This document shows, piece by piece, positions 34,044-46,077 of a stretch of DNA of 64,000 bases; the first letter of the stretch is position 1; each line of letters begins with the position of its first letter. This stretch comes from Rheum nobile (lineage: Eukaryota; Streptophyta; Magnoliopsida; Caryophyllales; Polygonaceae). Where the stretch lies: positions 1,195,001 to 1,259,000 of the forward strand of contig WOAB01000152.1 in assembly GCA_027886185.1 (NCBI GenBank). Direction: 5' to 3'. Under the pieces are notes generated by a model. The model did not search any database and was not told the DNA's origin. It was given only the letters and a program-made list of their open reading frames with translations. The translations under genes were made by a program, and so were the position numbers.

Positions 34044-34750
34044 TGTTGGAACGATGACGTTCCCTTTAGTTTTGATGATGATAAACACAATTATGTCTTA
34101 TGGTTTATTTTGTTATTATGAGTTTCAGGTTGAATAAATGAAGTATGGAACAATGAAAACCAAGGGAAGAAGCAAAACAGAGTAGAAAATGAACGACGAG
34201 TCAAAAAAGGAACAACGGCGCTGAGCAAAACAAATTATTGACACATGCGATGTGAAGAAGAAAAAAGAAAGGGATCAACTCTAAGGAGTGTTTACGCGAA
34301 GAAACACACGTTGGAAACTTTAGAAAGAATGGTTAGTTATCTTAGTTAGCATTTCGTGGGCTGCTAGGTTAATTAATGGGTCGTTATTTAGGACTATATA
34401 TACGTGTGTAGTATACCTTAGGAAAGGTAATGCAACTACAAGCATTCCATGGTGATAGAGAGAAGACAATGTGCGAACTTTGTGTGAAGTACTTTGTTAG
34501 GGTCTCTTGTATTATTGTGATTATTAGGTTGTTACACTTGCTAGAACTTTATGATCTGTGTGAGACTAGATTGATATAGACTTGCTTGATTGTAAAACCT
34601 GATTAATGATACAAGTAGACATTTGAAATCCTATTAGGGTAAAACCTATAAGTAAAAAAAATTTATCAAGACAACTAGTTGGTTGATTAAGTTTTCCACT
34701 CTAAAGAACATAGTGACTATTATTTGTCTGAATTTATATTTCGCTGTCCA
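34044..34750 (+). repeat. 3' LTR of the Sirevirus-type element (about 707 bp)
   Basis: Starts TGTTGGAACGATGACGTTCC after the purine-rich tract, has a TATATATA promoter near 34395, and ends about CGCTGTCCA (34750), where the mariner-like transposase frame begins. The 5' part of the element is missing. The right end is inferred from TG...CA and the change of context. Confidence 0.6.
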
Positions 34751-35472
34751 AGAAAGAATTATACCTTTTCCTTGATTAACACACCGCAATTTACAATAAG
34801 CTTCGAAGCCATGTTAGCATAAGGAACATCAATGACCCGATTCAGGTCGAATTCAACTCGCTTTCGGCCACAATTTTTGGGTTGCCTACGAGACACATCA
34901 ACAACAGTACCACTTGGAGTATCTTTTGCTAGCTTCCAAATTCGTTGAACACTTCGTAAAGGCACCGATAACAACCCACATGTGACTAATATAATAGGAG
35001 AAGGCACACAAAATTTAGAGAATTCATTCATCAAACATAAGCAGGTCATTAGACAGAAGCATGCGATTAAAAAAGAACAACCCACAACATAGAAAAATAG
35101 AGAATTGGCATTCATCATTCATCAAATAAAAGCGTAAGATTACAATTAGGGGACTGTCAAATAGGGGGAAAAAGACAAAATAGAGAATTGGCATTTACAA
35201 AAGACAAAAAATCAATAATTAAATAGGGGAATATTGTCAATTACAGTAGAGAAGATAAAATATGGAGTTCAATTTACTTGCCTGTAGGATTAGCAGTGGA
35301 CTGATATTCTTCTTCTCCTTCACTTAATATGTCCATAGCCTCATGATTATCTTGCAAATTGAATTAAAAAAAAAGTGTTAAGTATGAGGAACATAAATAA
35401 GCAAAATTTTGAAAGCATAGAAATATTACTAGGATTACCAGGTTTTTCTTCTTCTTCTTTAATTACAGGTAC
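34751..35472 (-). pseudogene. Plant mariner-like transposase, N-terminal exons (distal part)
   Basis: On the minus strand, SVPLRSVQRIWKLAKDTPSG, VVDVSRRQPKNCGRKR and VEFDLNRVIDVP (about 34830-34965) match the helix-turn-helix region of plant mariner-like transposases (QRIWK, VDVSxR, NCGRKR). An upstream block (about 35290-35345) encodes an acidic LSEGEEEYQSTANPTGK exon. Next to the LINE the frame reads KEEEEKPG. The sequence ends at AAAAG followed by GTATAATTC (about 34763), a good splice donor, right beside the Sirevirus LTR. The catalytic DDD domain is missing. Its first exon lies beyond the LINE at 41157-41321. Confidence 0.75.
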
Positions 35473-35481
35473 TTTTTTTTT

Positions 35482-38400
35482 ATGGGAAACGAACTTATAT
35501 TAAGAAGAGAACGACATTACAGTGGCCAAGCTAAGTGGCAGTTGAGATTTGTGAGTAAATAAAGCAGAAGATACAGGAGGTAAAGAGAGACCAAATTGAG
35601 CAGATATATGTGCATGGACATTGAGTTTCCTAGGCAGAAAACAGAAGGCGCATCGGGTGAAGCCGGAAGCCTGTTCCAAAATCAGCTTGATGAAGAGACC
35701 GGCTTTGGTTCTGGGGAAAGTATTGGAGGAGCAGCACTTGATGACCGATAAGCAGTCGGACTTCACCAGGACTAAAGAGGCCCCAAATTCTGAAGAGCAT
35801 ATGAGACCCTACAAAATTGCCTTTGCCTCCAATGCATCAATAGATGTACTAGGTTTTAAGTGCTTACTCCCTAGAACAGACATTGATCCATTGTTGTCCA
35901 TCAAAACAAAACCAATGGCAGTAGAGCCATCCGAAGTAAGAGTTGCATCACAACAAAGGAGAAAACATCTAAAAGGCAAGACTTTAAGAACATAAGAACT
36001 AAGACAACATGTTACTTGTGCTCAACGAACAATAGAACGATTTCTTGAAAGGCAAACATTCGCAGTGGTTGTGTTGGAGGTGCAGGGAGAGCTAGAATCA
36101 GTGTAGGAGCTTATCAGATGCCGTAACTGAACAACGTCTCTAATTGACCCACCAAAGATCCTAGCATTCCTGTTAGTCCAAAGACTCCAGATAGAGACAC
36201 ACCAAAGCTCCATGAGATTTTGGGAAAGGATGTCATGAACCGAACACCACCAATCCCATAAAGATTATGGCCGAAGAAGCATAATCTCATCAAGTAGAGG
36301 AAATTGAGCCCACAAAGCCTTTGCCTCAGAGTAGGTCTTGAAGACATGTATTTCTGATTCAAGCTTCTCAGGACAAGTTAAGCAATTCGCAGCAAACACA
36401 ACCTTTCTCCTCTTGAGATTTGTCAGGCAAGGCAAGAAACCTCTTAGTAATCTCCAAAGCAGATTTTTGGCCGGAGGAATAACATCTAACTTCCAGATCC
36501 CAGACTAATGGCGAGATGATTCTGAAGAAGAACTTGAACTTGATGTATTGGCTTCATGGGAGGCACTCTGTATAACCTTGTATGCTGATATGACAGTATA
36601 TCAGCCATCATAATTATAAAACCAGTGCAGAATGTCTTGAGAAGAAGGTGAGATGAGGTGGATTTTCCTGAGCATTTCTAGATCATAGGTAAACAGAAGG
36701 TTTTCCAGAACTGTCCATTTCCAATCTAAAATATCCCAGTCATAATAATCAGTAACCTTTGAATGTTGAGAGTGTTGTGGAGTAGGAGTGATGAATGAGA
36801 AAGTAGAAGGCCTAGGCAGCCACGAGTCACTCCAGCAATGTATGTTTCTTCCATTACCGACTTCCCAGTAGACCCCTCTTTTGAGTACCCATATAGACTG
36901 AAATAGACTTCGCCAAATGTAACTTGGGTGTGAACCAAGTGAGCGGTGTAGCACGTCAGAGTTGCTGAAGTACCTTGCCTTAAGTAGCCTTGCTGCTGTT
37001 GAATCTGGTAGGGTAATAATTCGCCAAACTTGTTTTGCAAGCAAAGCATCATTGAAGGCTTCCAAGTTGCGAAAACCCATTCCTCCGGAGTCTTTTGCTG
37101 TACACAGGGATTCCCACTTGGCCCAGTGAATTTTTCGCTGCTCTAAGGAGCCCCACCAGAAATTGGCAATAATCTTCTCTATTTCATAATTAATAGAGGA
37201 AGGCATTTTATAGCAGCTCATTATGTAGCTTGGAATAGCTTGAAGGACAGCTTTAATAAGAAATTCTTTTCCGGCTTGGGAACGGGATGAACTCTTCCAT
37301 CCCTTGGCCTTCTTGCTCACGCGATCAATAATCTGAGCAAAAAGAATCTTTTTTGATCTGTCTATGACAGTAGGAAGTCCTAGATATTTGTCATGATCCA
37401 TAGATTCACAGAAGCCAAGCATAGTCAGTAACACATCTTTCTCCTGCCTACTCAGATTTGGAGTGAAAGTAACCTGAGATTTTGCTGCATTGACCAATTG
37501 GCCAGACCCTTCACCAAAAATTCTGAGAAGATTGCATAAGTTTTAGCATTCTGTAATGTTTGCTCGTGCGGATAGAATACAGTCATCAGCAAAAAGTAGA
37601 TGTGAAACGTGTGGAGCTGTTGCTGCAATTTTAATGCCGTGAAGAAGTCCTCTGGATTGGAAAGCAGAAAATAGACTTGAGAGTCCTTCCATAACAAGGA
37701 GGAAAAGGAAGGATGAAATAGGATCACCCTGCCTAAGTCATCTACCAGGGATAATAGTTCTTGATGGACAACCATTGACCAAAGCAGAGTAAGTGACAGA
37801 AGTTACACATAACATAATAAGAGATATCCACTGTTCATGAAACCCCATCTGAATCATAATCTGCTGAAGGTAGGACCATTCAACCCTGTCAAAAAAGTCT
37901 TTGCCATGTCAACCTTAATTGCCATGAAACCCCTTCTCCCAGTCTTCTTGTGTTTTAAGTAATGAAAGAGTTCTCTAACGGCAATAGCATTGTCAGATAT
38001 GGATCTTCCAGCAATGAAAGCACTTTGTGATTTATTGATGGATTGATGCAGAAGAGGCTTTAATCTGTTGGCCATACATTTTGAGGCAATTTTGTATACA
38101 ACATTGCATAGACTAATCGGCCTAATATCAGTCATGTAGGAAGGGTTACTTACTTTAGGCACTAAAGTAATGTAACTATGATTGAAGCCTGGTGGCATAA
38201 CTTTTTCATTGAAAAACTTTAGCACAGAAAGGGTTACTTCACTGCCAATGCTTCCCCAATGATTCTTGAAGAACAAAATGGGAAAATCATCTGGACCCGG
38301 AGATTTTGAAGGATGCATGGAATTCAGAACTCCTAAAACTTCAGTATCAGTAAAAGGAGCCAGTATACTGTTGTTCTGATCTGCTGTAATGCAAACTGGG

Positions 38401-39665
38401 ATCCCAGAGATAAGCTGAGAGGGAAAATGTGCTAATTCAGAGGAATACAGCTCATGGAAATAAGAACTTACAATTTCTTCTAAGTGCTCATGTTCAGAGG
38501 CAAGAGTGCCATCCGGCCTGTGAAGAAATCTGATGTGGTTCCTCCTTTTCCGGCCTGTAGCTTTTGCATGAAAGTAGCTCGTATTTCTGTCACCCACAGT
38601 GAGTTCATTTGCTCTTGATCGTTGGAACCACATAGTTTCATTTTGTGAGATGAGTGCATCTTCAATGTCTCTTAACCTAGATAGAATGTGAGAGTCATTC
38701 CCAGTTAAAGGTTGAGAGAGAAGAACATAGATATTATCTTGAGTAGCCTTTAGCTTCAACGAGATGTTACCAAATTCAGTCTTATTCCAGGTACATAAAG
38801 CACGTTGGAGACGCAGAAGGCGCTCAGTTATTGGCAAATCTGATGCCGAAGAGTTCCAGACTGAATCCACCAAATCAGAATAACCCTGTGTTCCATACCA
38901 CATAGCCTCATAACGAAATGGTTTCTTCCTGTGAGCAGTAGAGCATGAAGAGAAATGGAGAACAATAGAAATGGGAATGTGATCAGAATGCCAGTAGCCT
39001 AAGTTAGAAACCATGGAATGAGGGAATCGGTTGAGCCAAGACTGTGTTGTAAAGCCCCTGTCCAACTTTTTTTGAATGCAGTCTTGATCAAGTCTCCTAT
39101 TCGTCCAGGTGAACCGACCTCCTTGAAAGCTAATTTCTAGAAAATTACAAGAGCTAATCAGATCTCTGAATGCAGATATGGAGGAGAGCGAGGCAGAGGC
39201 TCCACCATGTTTGTCATGAGAATACAAAATTTGATTGAAGTCTTCTATGCAAACCCAGTCACTGCATCCAGCACAGTAATCAACATAAGACAAATGATTG
39301 AGCAGCTCCCAGGACAGATGTTTATTGTGTAATTCAGGCCACCCATAGAAGAAAGTACACCTCCAATCAATAGACCCATCATGGAACAAAAAACAGACAT
39401 CTAAGTGGTGATTAGTATAAGACTGAATGATAATATTAACAGTGGAGTCCCAGAACAAAGAAAGACCACCAGAGCGGCCAATACAGTTAACTGCAAAGCA
39501 ATTCTGATACCCCAATACAGAGGAAAGGGACTGCATATATGTAGGAGAGGACTTTGTTTCCATTAAGTATAGTACAACGGGAAGTTCTCCATTTACAAGA
39601 GTCCTCAAACTCCTAACTGCCCGAGTGCTTCCCAAGCCTCGGCAGTTGAGGCTTAAAAGTTTCAT
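35482..39665 (-). pseudogene. LINE ORF2: endonuclease, reverse transcriptase, zf-RVT and RNase H-like domains
   Basis: Start chosen at MKLLSLNCRGLGS. The endonuclease spans about residues 1-230, with SLNCRGL, YLMETKS, GRSGGLSLFW, EDFNQI (usually GDFN), FTWTNRR and WHSDHIPI. Reverse transcriptase has SKSPGPDDFP, RPISLCNVVYKIASK, QSAFIAGRSI and KVDMAK; the active site FADD is at 37582-37593. Further down are WKSSSRSQAGKEFLIKAVLQ and AIPSYIMSCYKMP, a Cys-containing zf-RVT region (about 36.4 kb) and a C-terminal RNase H of RVT_3 type (about 35.55-35.99 kb, ESDCLSV-like). A frameshift follows KVDMAK at about 37895, and stops occur near 37743 (TGA before LRQGDP) and 37535. This is the standard plant L1 layout. 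Confidence 0.93.
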
Positions 39666-40113
39666 GGCGTCCGGACAGAAGGAGCGCAATCTCCTTCCGC
39701 CGATATCTATGTTTGAGGGATTTCATCAGAGCTGGTAATTGCAACTTCATACAAGCAAGTCTTCTTTTTTGAGCCTTAAGGGGAAAAAGATAGAGGAAGG
39801 CAGCGTTTTCCTTTAGAGGAAGAACCCAACATAAGATTATGTTCAGCCGGCCCCTCTTCTTTCAAAGCTCTTTTCCACTTTCGACGAGCAGTAGTATTTT
39901 CTGTAGAAGTTGTAGTAGGCAATGGAGGCAACGTTGATAAACTCAACTCTTTGTGCTTATCAGGAACAGGTGACTCAATATAATATTTTCGGCATTGAAT
40001 TCAGTAGGCCCAGTATTAAATTGATCTGAAGTATTCATGTGCTCAGAGACAAATCTGTTAGAGTGGGGAGGGGTACTATGAACTTCAATTTTATCGATTT
40101 CTTATGTGATGCT

Positions 40114-41007
40114 TCAAACTTCTGGAGTGATGACAGTTATTGGTGGGTCAGGGCCGTTGTTACAGTCTGTTTCTTTTAAGATAGATTCAAGAAGGTGACG
40201 TGATCCCTTTTGAGCTTCCTTTTGAATGGGGACAGGGTTATTATACTGGGAGGCAATTAAGGAATCCTCTCGGGACAACAGGGGGGCTCTGAGCCAATCT
40301 CCATATTGATTCTCAAACTGGCGGGCCTCATTGTCATCACACTCCATCTGAACATGTCCCACATGGCCACAGCTGTAACATAAATTTTGGAGCTTTTCAT
40401 ACTGAAAGCTAACCCAAACCTTCTCAGGAAGACTCAAGTTGATCAAGGCTCCTCTGCGAATAGGCTTTGTGAGATCAACCTCTACATGAAGTCTCATAAA
40501 TCCAGAGTAAGAAGATAATCCAGTCAGAAAAGCAGCATCCAATTGAGTGAAGAGACTTGAGATAGCAGTTGTTGTTTCTTGAGTGTAAGCATTGCAAGGG
40601 AGATCTAGAATACGAATCCAGAACCATGCAGAATCAAATTTGATCTTTGAGGGCTGTAGGGAACCCGGATCTTTAAGTATCATGAGATGTCTGTCAAAAG
40701 ACCAAGGCCCTTCCTGAATAACTCTGTTCTTGTCTTCCATGGAACTGAATTGAAAGGAGAAAAGATTTGTCTGAATTTCTCTGGCTGTGAAGCTCTTTCG
40801 AAGTTTCCAAGCCAATTTCATGGTATTGCGCATGGCATGGAAATTAAAAGCTTTGTCCGTATATAATTTATCGATGAGATTCAGCGAGGACGAACAGATC
40901 CCCGGATGATCAGCTATCAAGCTTCCGACAACAGAGTTACACTCATCATGGGTAAGAAACATTTCTTTCTCAAAGGGCAAGAAATTCTTGGTAGCAGAAC
41001 TAGTCAT
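40114..41007 (-). CDS. LINE ORF1 (DUF4283 and CCHC zinc knuckle)
   Basis: An open frame of 297 codons from MTSSATKNFLPFEKE. The N-terminal half (about residues 60-170) matches the DUF4283 RNA-binding region typical of plant L1 ORF1: NLFSFQFSSMEDKNRV, GPWSFDRHLMIL and FWIRILDLP. A zinc knuckle CYSCGHVGHVQMEC follows at about residue 210, after the linker 'VEVDLTKPIRRGALI'. The C-terminal tail is Ser/Pro-rich. The upstream frame is open to 41064, but the downstream Met gives the usual ORF1 start. The product would package LINE RNA. No disabling mutation is visible, unlike ORF2. Confidence 0.88.
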   Translation of the reverse strand: MTSSATKNFLPFEKEMFLTHDECNSVVGSLIADHPGICSSSLNLIDKLYTDKAFNFHAMRNTMKLAWKLRKSFTAREIQTNLFSFQFSSMEDKNRVIQEGPWSFDRHLMILKDPGSLQPSKIKFDSAWFWIRILDLPCNAYTQETTTAISSLFTQLDAAFLTGLSSYSGFMRLHVEVDLTKPIRRGALINLSLPEKVWVSFQYEKLQNLCYSCGHVGHVQMECDDNEARQFENQYGDWLRAPLLSREDSLIASQYNNPVPIQKEAQKGSRHLLESILKETDCNNGPDPPITVITPEV

Positions 41008-41156
41008 GGTGAAGCGAGAGAAGGCAAAGAAGAAGTTGGGACAGAGGAAGTAAAGAGCTAGCACAAGGCTAGAGAAACCCTTACCGCAAGGAAGGGAAAG
41101 AGAGTTTATCTTACAAGGAAGGAAAGCGATAGAATTTGGTAAGCTTCCGACAATAG

Positions 41157-41321
41157 AATTACAGGTACATTAAGATCAAATGACATCTCTTCCCCAACAA
41201 GAATTGGTACATCTTTTTCAATATACTCTTGTTGGTTGACATCGAGATGTTCATCCACATCAACTACAACTGATTCATTTGGAAAGCTATTCAAGTCAAA
41301 ACTATTCATCATTTGCGCCAT
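41157..41321 (-). pseudogene. Mariner-like transposase, first exon (separated by the LINE)
   Basis: Minus-strand frame from MAQMMNSFDLNSFPN (ATG at 41321), with acidic VVVDVDEHLDVN and EEMSFDLNVPVI reaching the LINE target site. It joins in frame to KEEEEKPG at 35460 when the LINE is removed. An acidic N-terminal extension ahead of the DNA-binding region is usual in plant mariner-like transposases. No terminal inverted repeat was found upstream. Confidence 0.6.
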
Positions 41322-41419
41322 GAGTAAATCTTTTTTTTTGGAAAATATGCAAACTAAGTTACTGTATTTCTTTGACATGCAATTCTGCATATATATAATA
41401 TATAGTGAACTATAAATCC

Positions 41420-42323
41420 TATAGGGATTTAGATGCTTTAAGCGGAATTTCATAAAATAGTTTTCTAACATCTAACTTAGGATCTCATGCATAAATTTGA
41501 CCCAAAAAAAGGATCTCATGCATAAACTTGATACAAACCACATATGAAAGAGTAACATACATTTTGATGTAAAACTTGTTTCCGGAATCACCCTGGAGAA
41601 TAGAGCCTCAAGTGTGACTCCTCTATTTGGTCCATACGAGCACGGTACTAGATCGTCTTGCCTTCGTTTGCTAGAACGAACGAACGAGAATAAACAAACT
41701 CCAACAAATTGGAGTACGGCCGTGAGAAGCAAAATTGTGGCTTCAATGTTTGCCGTGAATTCCATATTCACGTGAAGTCCCTAATTCCATTTGGAAGCAG
41801 CATATCATTACTTACATATCCAATATGTATATATAAATATATATTATAGTATTCCTTGTTTTATTATCTTATAATAATAGGAAAGTATATATATAACAAT
41901 TATATATTATCTTACCATATATCTCATAAGATAAATCTCCTTTTAACTAGGAATGAACAATTATGGTTGATACAATATCTTATCTTTTCAAAAGATAACC
42001 TTTCTTATATCATCAAGTAAATAGATAACTCTTTATTATTCCTTGATGAATAATTCACTCTTCCAACAATATACACTGACCGAAATTCCCAGTCCCACAA
42101 TAGGCCTCAGGTTGCTTTGATCTAGCCCAATTACTCTATTGTGTGTGACCTTATAGGACCCGGGTATAATAGCAATGGGTCAAATCTAATTTATCCCATA
42201 AATCATAGTTGTCTTCTAGCAAAGTACTAAGACTACCTAAAATATCCGGATTATAAATCTCCATTATAATCCTATTCTATTATTAATAATTGTCATCTTG
42301 ATTAAAGGACACATATTCCTTCA
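41420..42323 (-). repeat. Copia LTR, subtype B, left copy
   Basis: Plus-strand sequence runs from TATAGGGATTTAGATGC (first base pair changed from TGTAGGG) to ACATATTCCTTCA. It shares with 55802-56686 the middle segment around GGAGTACGGCCGTGAG and ATTCACGTGAAGTCC. A tandem duplication of AGGATCTCATGCATAAA is present near 41478-41530. The purine-rich AAGTGGGAGAT (minus strand, 42324-42336) just outside is the polypurine tract, which makes this the 3' LTR. Confidence 0.85.
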
Positions 42324-43189
42324 ATCTCCCACTTGTCCTTAAACAATTGTGCAATATCAATTCCTTTATCACTTAGTGTCTAATTTGATGATATGATAAC
42401 ATCTTATGTAATCCAAATCAATATTCAAATTGTTTCTCAAACTCCGAGCTTGAACTATCAAAACAAATGATTACTATTAATTCATTTGAGCATGGCCATG
42501 CATTTTCAGTTCTTACTCTTCAAGTGGCCAAGACACCATTCGTATCCACATATATACATATATATAAATAGGAGGACTTCTCCAATCTTGTGTAACTATA
42601 GCTCCCACTCAATTTTCAACAATCCCGATCACTGCCTTTATAGCCGCCTTTTACGCAACGGTGTTTGACAATATCAAAGACTACCAATCACCAAGCAAAA
42701 AATATATCGCACTCATGTCTGAGGAATCTACTAATCATAGTTCAACTTAAAATTCTACAACTCATTTGAAGAATCTTAAGGTAGGTCTGCCCAACACGTA
42801 TCCACCATACATGTCCATGTAATTGACTAGACATCTCCATGTCCCTACAGCCCGTGAAACTTGGCGCTATCAATCAACTTACATAATAGCCTGTATTGAG
42901 TCATTTATGTCTAATTTAATGACTAAGAATACAGACAACTCATAATTCATAATATTAGTTCACTTAATAGGGTTTCATCCGCCATAACTTTTATGATGAT
43001 CCTATTTGATGATTATAAATTATTAGGACATTTTATTTAATTCTAAACCACAATTAAATAATAATGAAACTTTATTTCAAAAACAAACATGATGCAATGT
43101 TTCAACAATCATGAAATCAACATTCATAATCTCAAAACAATATGATCTCAAATCCATTCTTCAATGTTCTTGAGTCCCTTAGCCCTAGT
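42324..43189 (-). other. Copia 3' non-coding region
   Basis: Lies between the end of pol and the 3' LTR. It is repeated almost unchanged at 59828-60689 in the other copy, so it belongs to the family. It contains a TATATATAAATAGG-type promoter-like motif on the plus strand near 42560. No conserved ORF on the coding strand. Confidence 0.6.
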
Positions 43190-44370
43190 GATTGTCACGC
43201 TTGGGCTTAGGTATAGGTTTAGTTAACGGATCTATAATGTTGTCATTCGTATGTATATTGCAAAACTTCACATCTCCTTAACGACTAACTTATCATCTCC
43301 TCCATACACCAAGAGATCGTCTTTAGTGCTTCTTAAGTACATTAGGATGTTCTTAGTTGTATTCTAGTGTACTTCACCTAGACTCGAATGGTATCTGCTG
43401 CACATGCTCAAAGCAAATGCAACATTCGGGCGAGTACAAACCGTGGCATACATGATGTATCCTACTGTAGATGCATAAGGAATACAGCTCATTCTCTCTA
43501 GCTCAGCAGGTGTCATTGGATACTGCTTCTTGCTGAGATATAGACCATGCCGCATAGGCAAGAATCCCTTCTTAGAATTCTTCATATTGAACCTATTAAA
43601 AACCTTATCCACATAAGTTCCTTGACTTAGTCCAATAAGTCTCTTAGACCTATCTCTATACATTTTGATGCCTAATATATGTACTCGGCCACTTCTAGGT
43701 CCTTCATTGAGAAATTCTTCTTAAGCCAATCCTTAACGGACTCTAGCATAGGAATGTCATTTCCAATGAGTAGTATGTCATCCACATACAAGACTAGGAA
43801 GACCACTTTGCTCCCACTAAACTTTTTGTAAACACCAGGTTCTTCTTCACATCTAATGAAATCAACCTGTTTGACCACTTCATCAAATCGAAGGTTCCAA
43901 CTCCTTGATGTTTGCTTAAGTCCATAAATGGACTTCTTAAGCTTGCATACTTTCCTAGGATTCTGTGGATCCTCAAAACCCTCAAGTTGTGTCATGTACA
44001 CATCATTTTCTAAATATCCATTTAGAAAAGCGGTCTTGACATCCATATGCCAGATCTCATAATCATAATGAGCTGTAATTGCTAGGAGTATACGAATGGA
44101 TCTAATCATGACGACTGGAGAGAAGGTTTCATCATAGTCAGTATCATGAATATGTTTAAAGCCTTTTGCAACCAGTCTCGCTTTGAAAACTGTTACATTT
44201 CCATCCTTGTCTGTTTTGAATTTGTAAACCCATTTGCACCCTATGGGTACTACTCCATTTGGCAAATCTATCAAGTCCCATACTTGATTCTTCGACATTG
44301 AATCCATTTCAGACTTCATGACAATACGCCATTTCTTGGAGTCTGGACTCGCCACAGCTTGCTTTATGTA
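43190..44370 (-). pseudogene. Copia reverse transcriptase with deleted RNase H
   Basis: RT motifs: VWDLIDLPNGVVPIGCKWVY, FKARLVAKGF, WHMDVKTAFLNGYLE, KSIYGLKQTSRSWN and active site YVDD (LYVDDILLIGND, about 43.77 kb). A frame change near 43670 leads to YRDRSKRLIGLSQGTYVDKV and YASTVGYIMYATVCTRP (to 43364). After GGDDKLVV (about 43305) the sequence jumps to GDVKF and DPLTKPIPKPKRD (about 43200-43240). The RNase H core of roughly 120 residues is missing. The same junction occurs in the copy at 60.7 kb. Confidence 0.88.
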
Positions 44371-45297
44371 GTAGGCTCATCGCTTTCTAAAAGCAAGATG
44401 TCTAAACTCACAATCATTATGAAATTAATGTATCTCTTTGGTTGCTCTTTGGGCCTATCTGATTTACGTGTGGGCTGAACAACAGGGGGTTCTGCCATGA
44501 CATTTTATGGAACCCCATTGGAATCAGATTCCAAAGTAACGATAGGAATGGGGTCTTGTGACTCCACTACCTCCGGTGTATGAGTTCTCTCTCCTTGCAG
44601 GATTAGGTCCCCAAATACCGTTTTCTCTAACATAGAATAATCCATGTCATCTTGTTGCTCTTCTCGAACTTCTTTGAGATAAACATTTCTCCCACTTGAC
44701 TTTTTAGAAACAAATTCTTTTTCCATAAGACACTATCCCTAGCAACAAACACTTTGTGCTCACTAGGATTGTAGAAGTAGTATCCTTTAGTTTCCTTAGG
44801 ATGTCCTACAAAGAAGCACTTATCTGATTTGGGTGCAAGCTTATCTACTAGTAAACGTTTTACATATGCTTCACATCCCCAGATCTTTAGAAAAGACAAA
44901 CTTGGAACTCTTCCAGTCCATAACTCATATGGTGTCTTATCTACAGCTTTGGACGTACTCCTGTTTAGTGTGAACACTGCAGTTGTGAGAGCATATCCCC
45001 AGAAAGATATTGGAAGATCAACAAAACTCATCATAGATTGAACCATGTCCAGCAAGGTTCTATTCCTCCTTTCAAACACACCATTCATTTGTGGTGTTCC
45101 ATGTGGAGTTAGTTGTGAGATGATCCCACAACTTCTTAAATGATGATCAAATTCTTGACTCAAATATTCACCACCACGATCAGATCGTAGTGCTTTAATT
45201 TTCTTGCCAAGTTGGTTTTCAACTTCATTCTGAAACTCTTTGAACTTTTCAAAAGATTCAGACTTATGTTTCATTAAGTATATGTATCCATATTTAC
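44371..45297 (-). pseudogene. Copia integrase, distal part, and integrase-RT linker
   Basis: Begins at the target site of the inserted gag-only element. Contains the second catalytic Asp (LRSDRGGEYLS) and the catalytic Glu (GVFERRNRTLLDM), then RVPSLSFLKIWGCEAYVK, CFFVGHPKETKGYYFYNP and HKVFVARDSVL. A frameshift near 44700 precedes the variable linker (VFGDLILQGERTHTPEVVES). The first Asp (HTDVCGPM) is on the other side of the insertion. Confidence 0.88.
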
Positions 45298-46077
45298 TGA
45301 TGCGTGGATTAGCCGCGTTGCTTCAGATCTAGACGAAGAGCTCTTGAACAACCAAAACTAGAAAGGTTCAACAAGCTAGGAACTTGTGAAATAGAGCAAA
45401 GGCTCAAGAACACAAGTGACTAAGGAGAAAACTGAACATACAAGATAAATAAAAGGGATAAGTAAGAAGAACCCGTAAAGACAAAAGCTCGACCCAACGG
45501 CACTCGAAGGATACCGAGAACAGAGCCAACGGATCAATACGATCCATTCTCCTGCAACTCCACACAACTTGGCAATGGATTCCGCCAAGAGCACGAAGAG
45601 GGGACTTATGAAGGCCTACGAACACCAATCTCGAGAGAGATTAACAAACGCAAGACAACTAAGCTACAATTATCATCAACTTCATGAGAAACTCTCAAGC
45701 TCTCATTTGGGTTCCACAAAGGGAGTGTTTAACACATAAAAGGGTTGTCTACCGAAAATAATAAAAGGCAAGTGGCTTATATAGTTCACATAATCCAGCC
45801 AACAACATAAAATAACAAAAGGGAGCGGCTCCTGTAGTGCTCGCCGCGGGCGCGGTGGACCTTACCGCGGATGCGGCGACTTGTGGCCTTGGTGTGCTCC
45901 GATGGTGATCATTGTCTTGAGGCTGGGCTTGAGTTCTTCTTCCATGGTGGCCTCCTTTGCTAAGCACAAGGCAAGTATGAACCGATTACAAGGTTGAGTT
46001 CTTCTTGGAGCTCCTTAGCTCGGGACCTCATGATGGGGTCTTCGGGAGTAGGAGGTTGAGGGGATCGTCCCGCATCA
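45298..46077 (-). repeat. 3' LTR of the gag-only element (780 bp)
   Basis: Minus-strand 3' LTR. A minus-strand TATATAAG near 45776-45784 is the likely promoter. The C-terminal end of the gag reading frame runs into this LTR (to 45960). Preceded on the minus strand by AAGAAATGGAGGA, the candidate polypurine tract (46078-46090). Confidence 0.93.

Larger units (their letters stand above)
35473..41156 (-). mobile_element. Near full-length L1-type LINE (about 5.7 kb)
   Basis: The minus-strand element has ORF1 at 41007-40114 and ORF2 from 39665 down to about 35500. A 9-bp poly(A) tail appears as T at 35473-35481 on the plus strand. AATTACAGGTAC occurs at 35461-35472 and 41157-41168: a 12-bp target duplication. 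The insertion split a mariner-like transposase exon, and its frame is restored when the LINE and one duplication copy are removed. ORF1 is open; ORF2 has a frameshift and stops, so this copy cannot move on its own. Confidence 0.93.
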
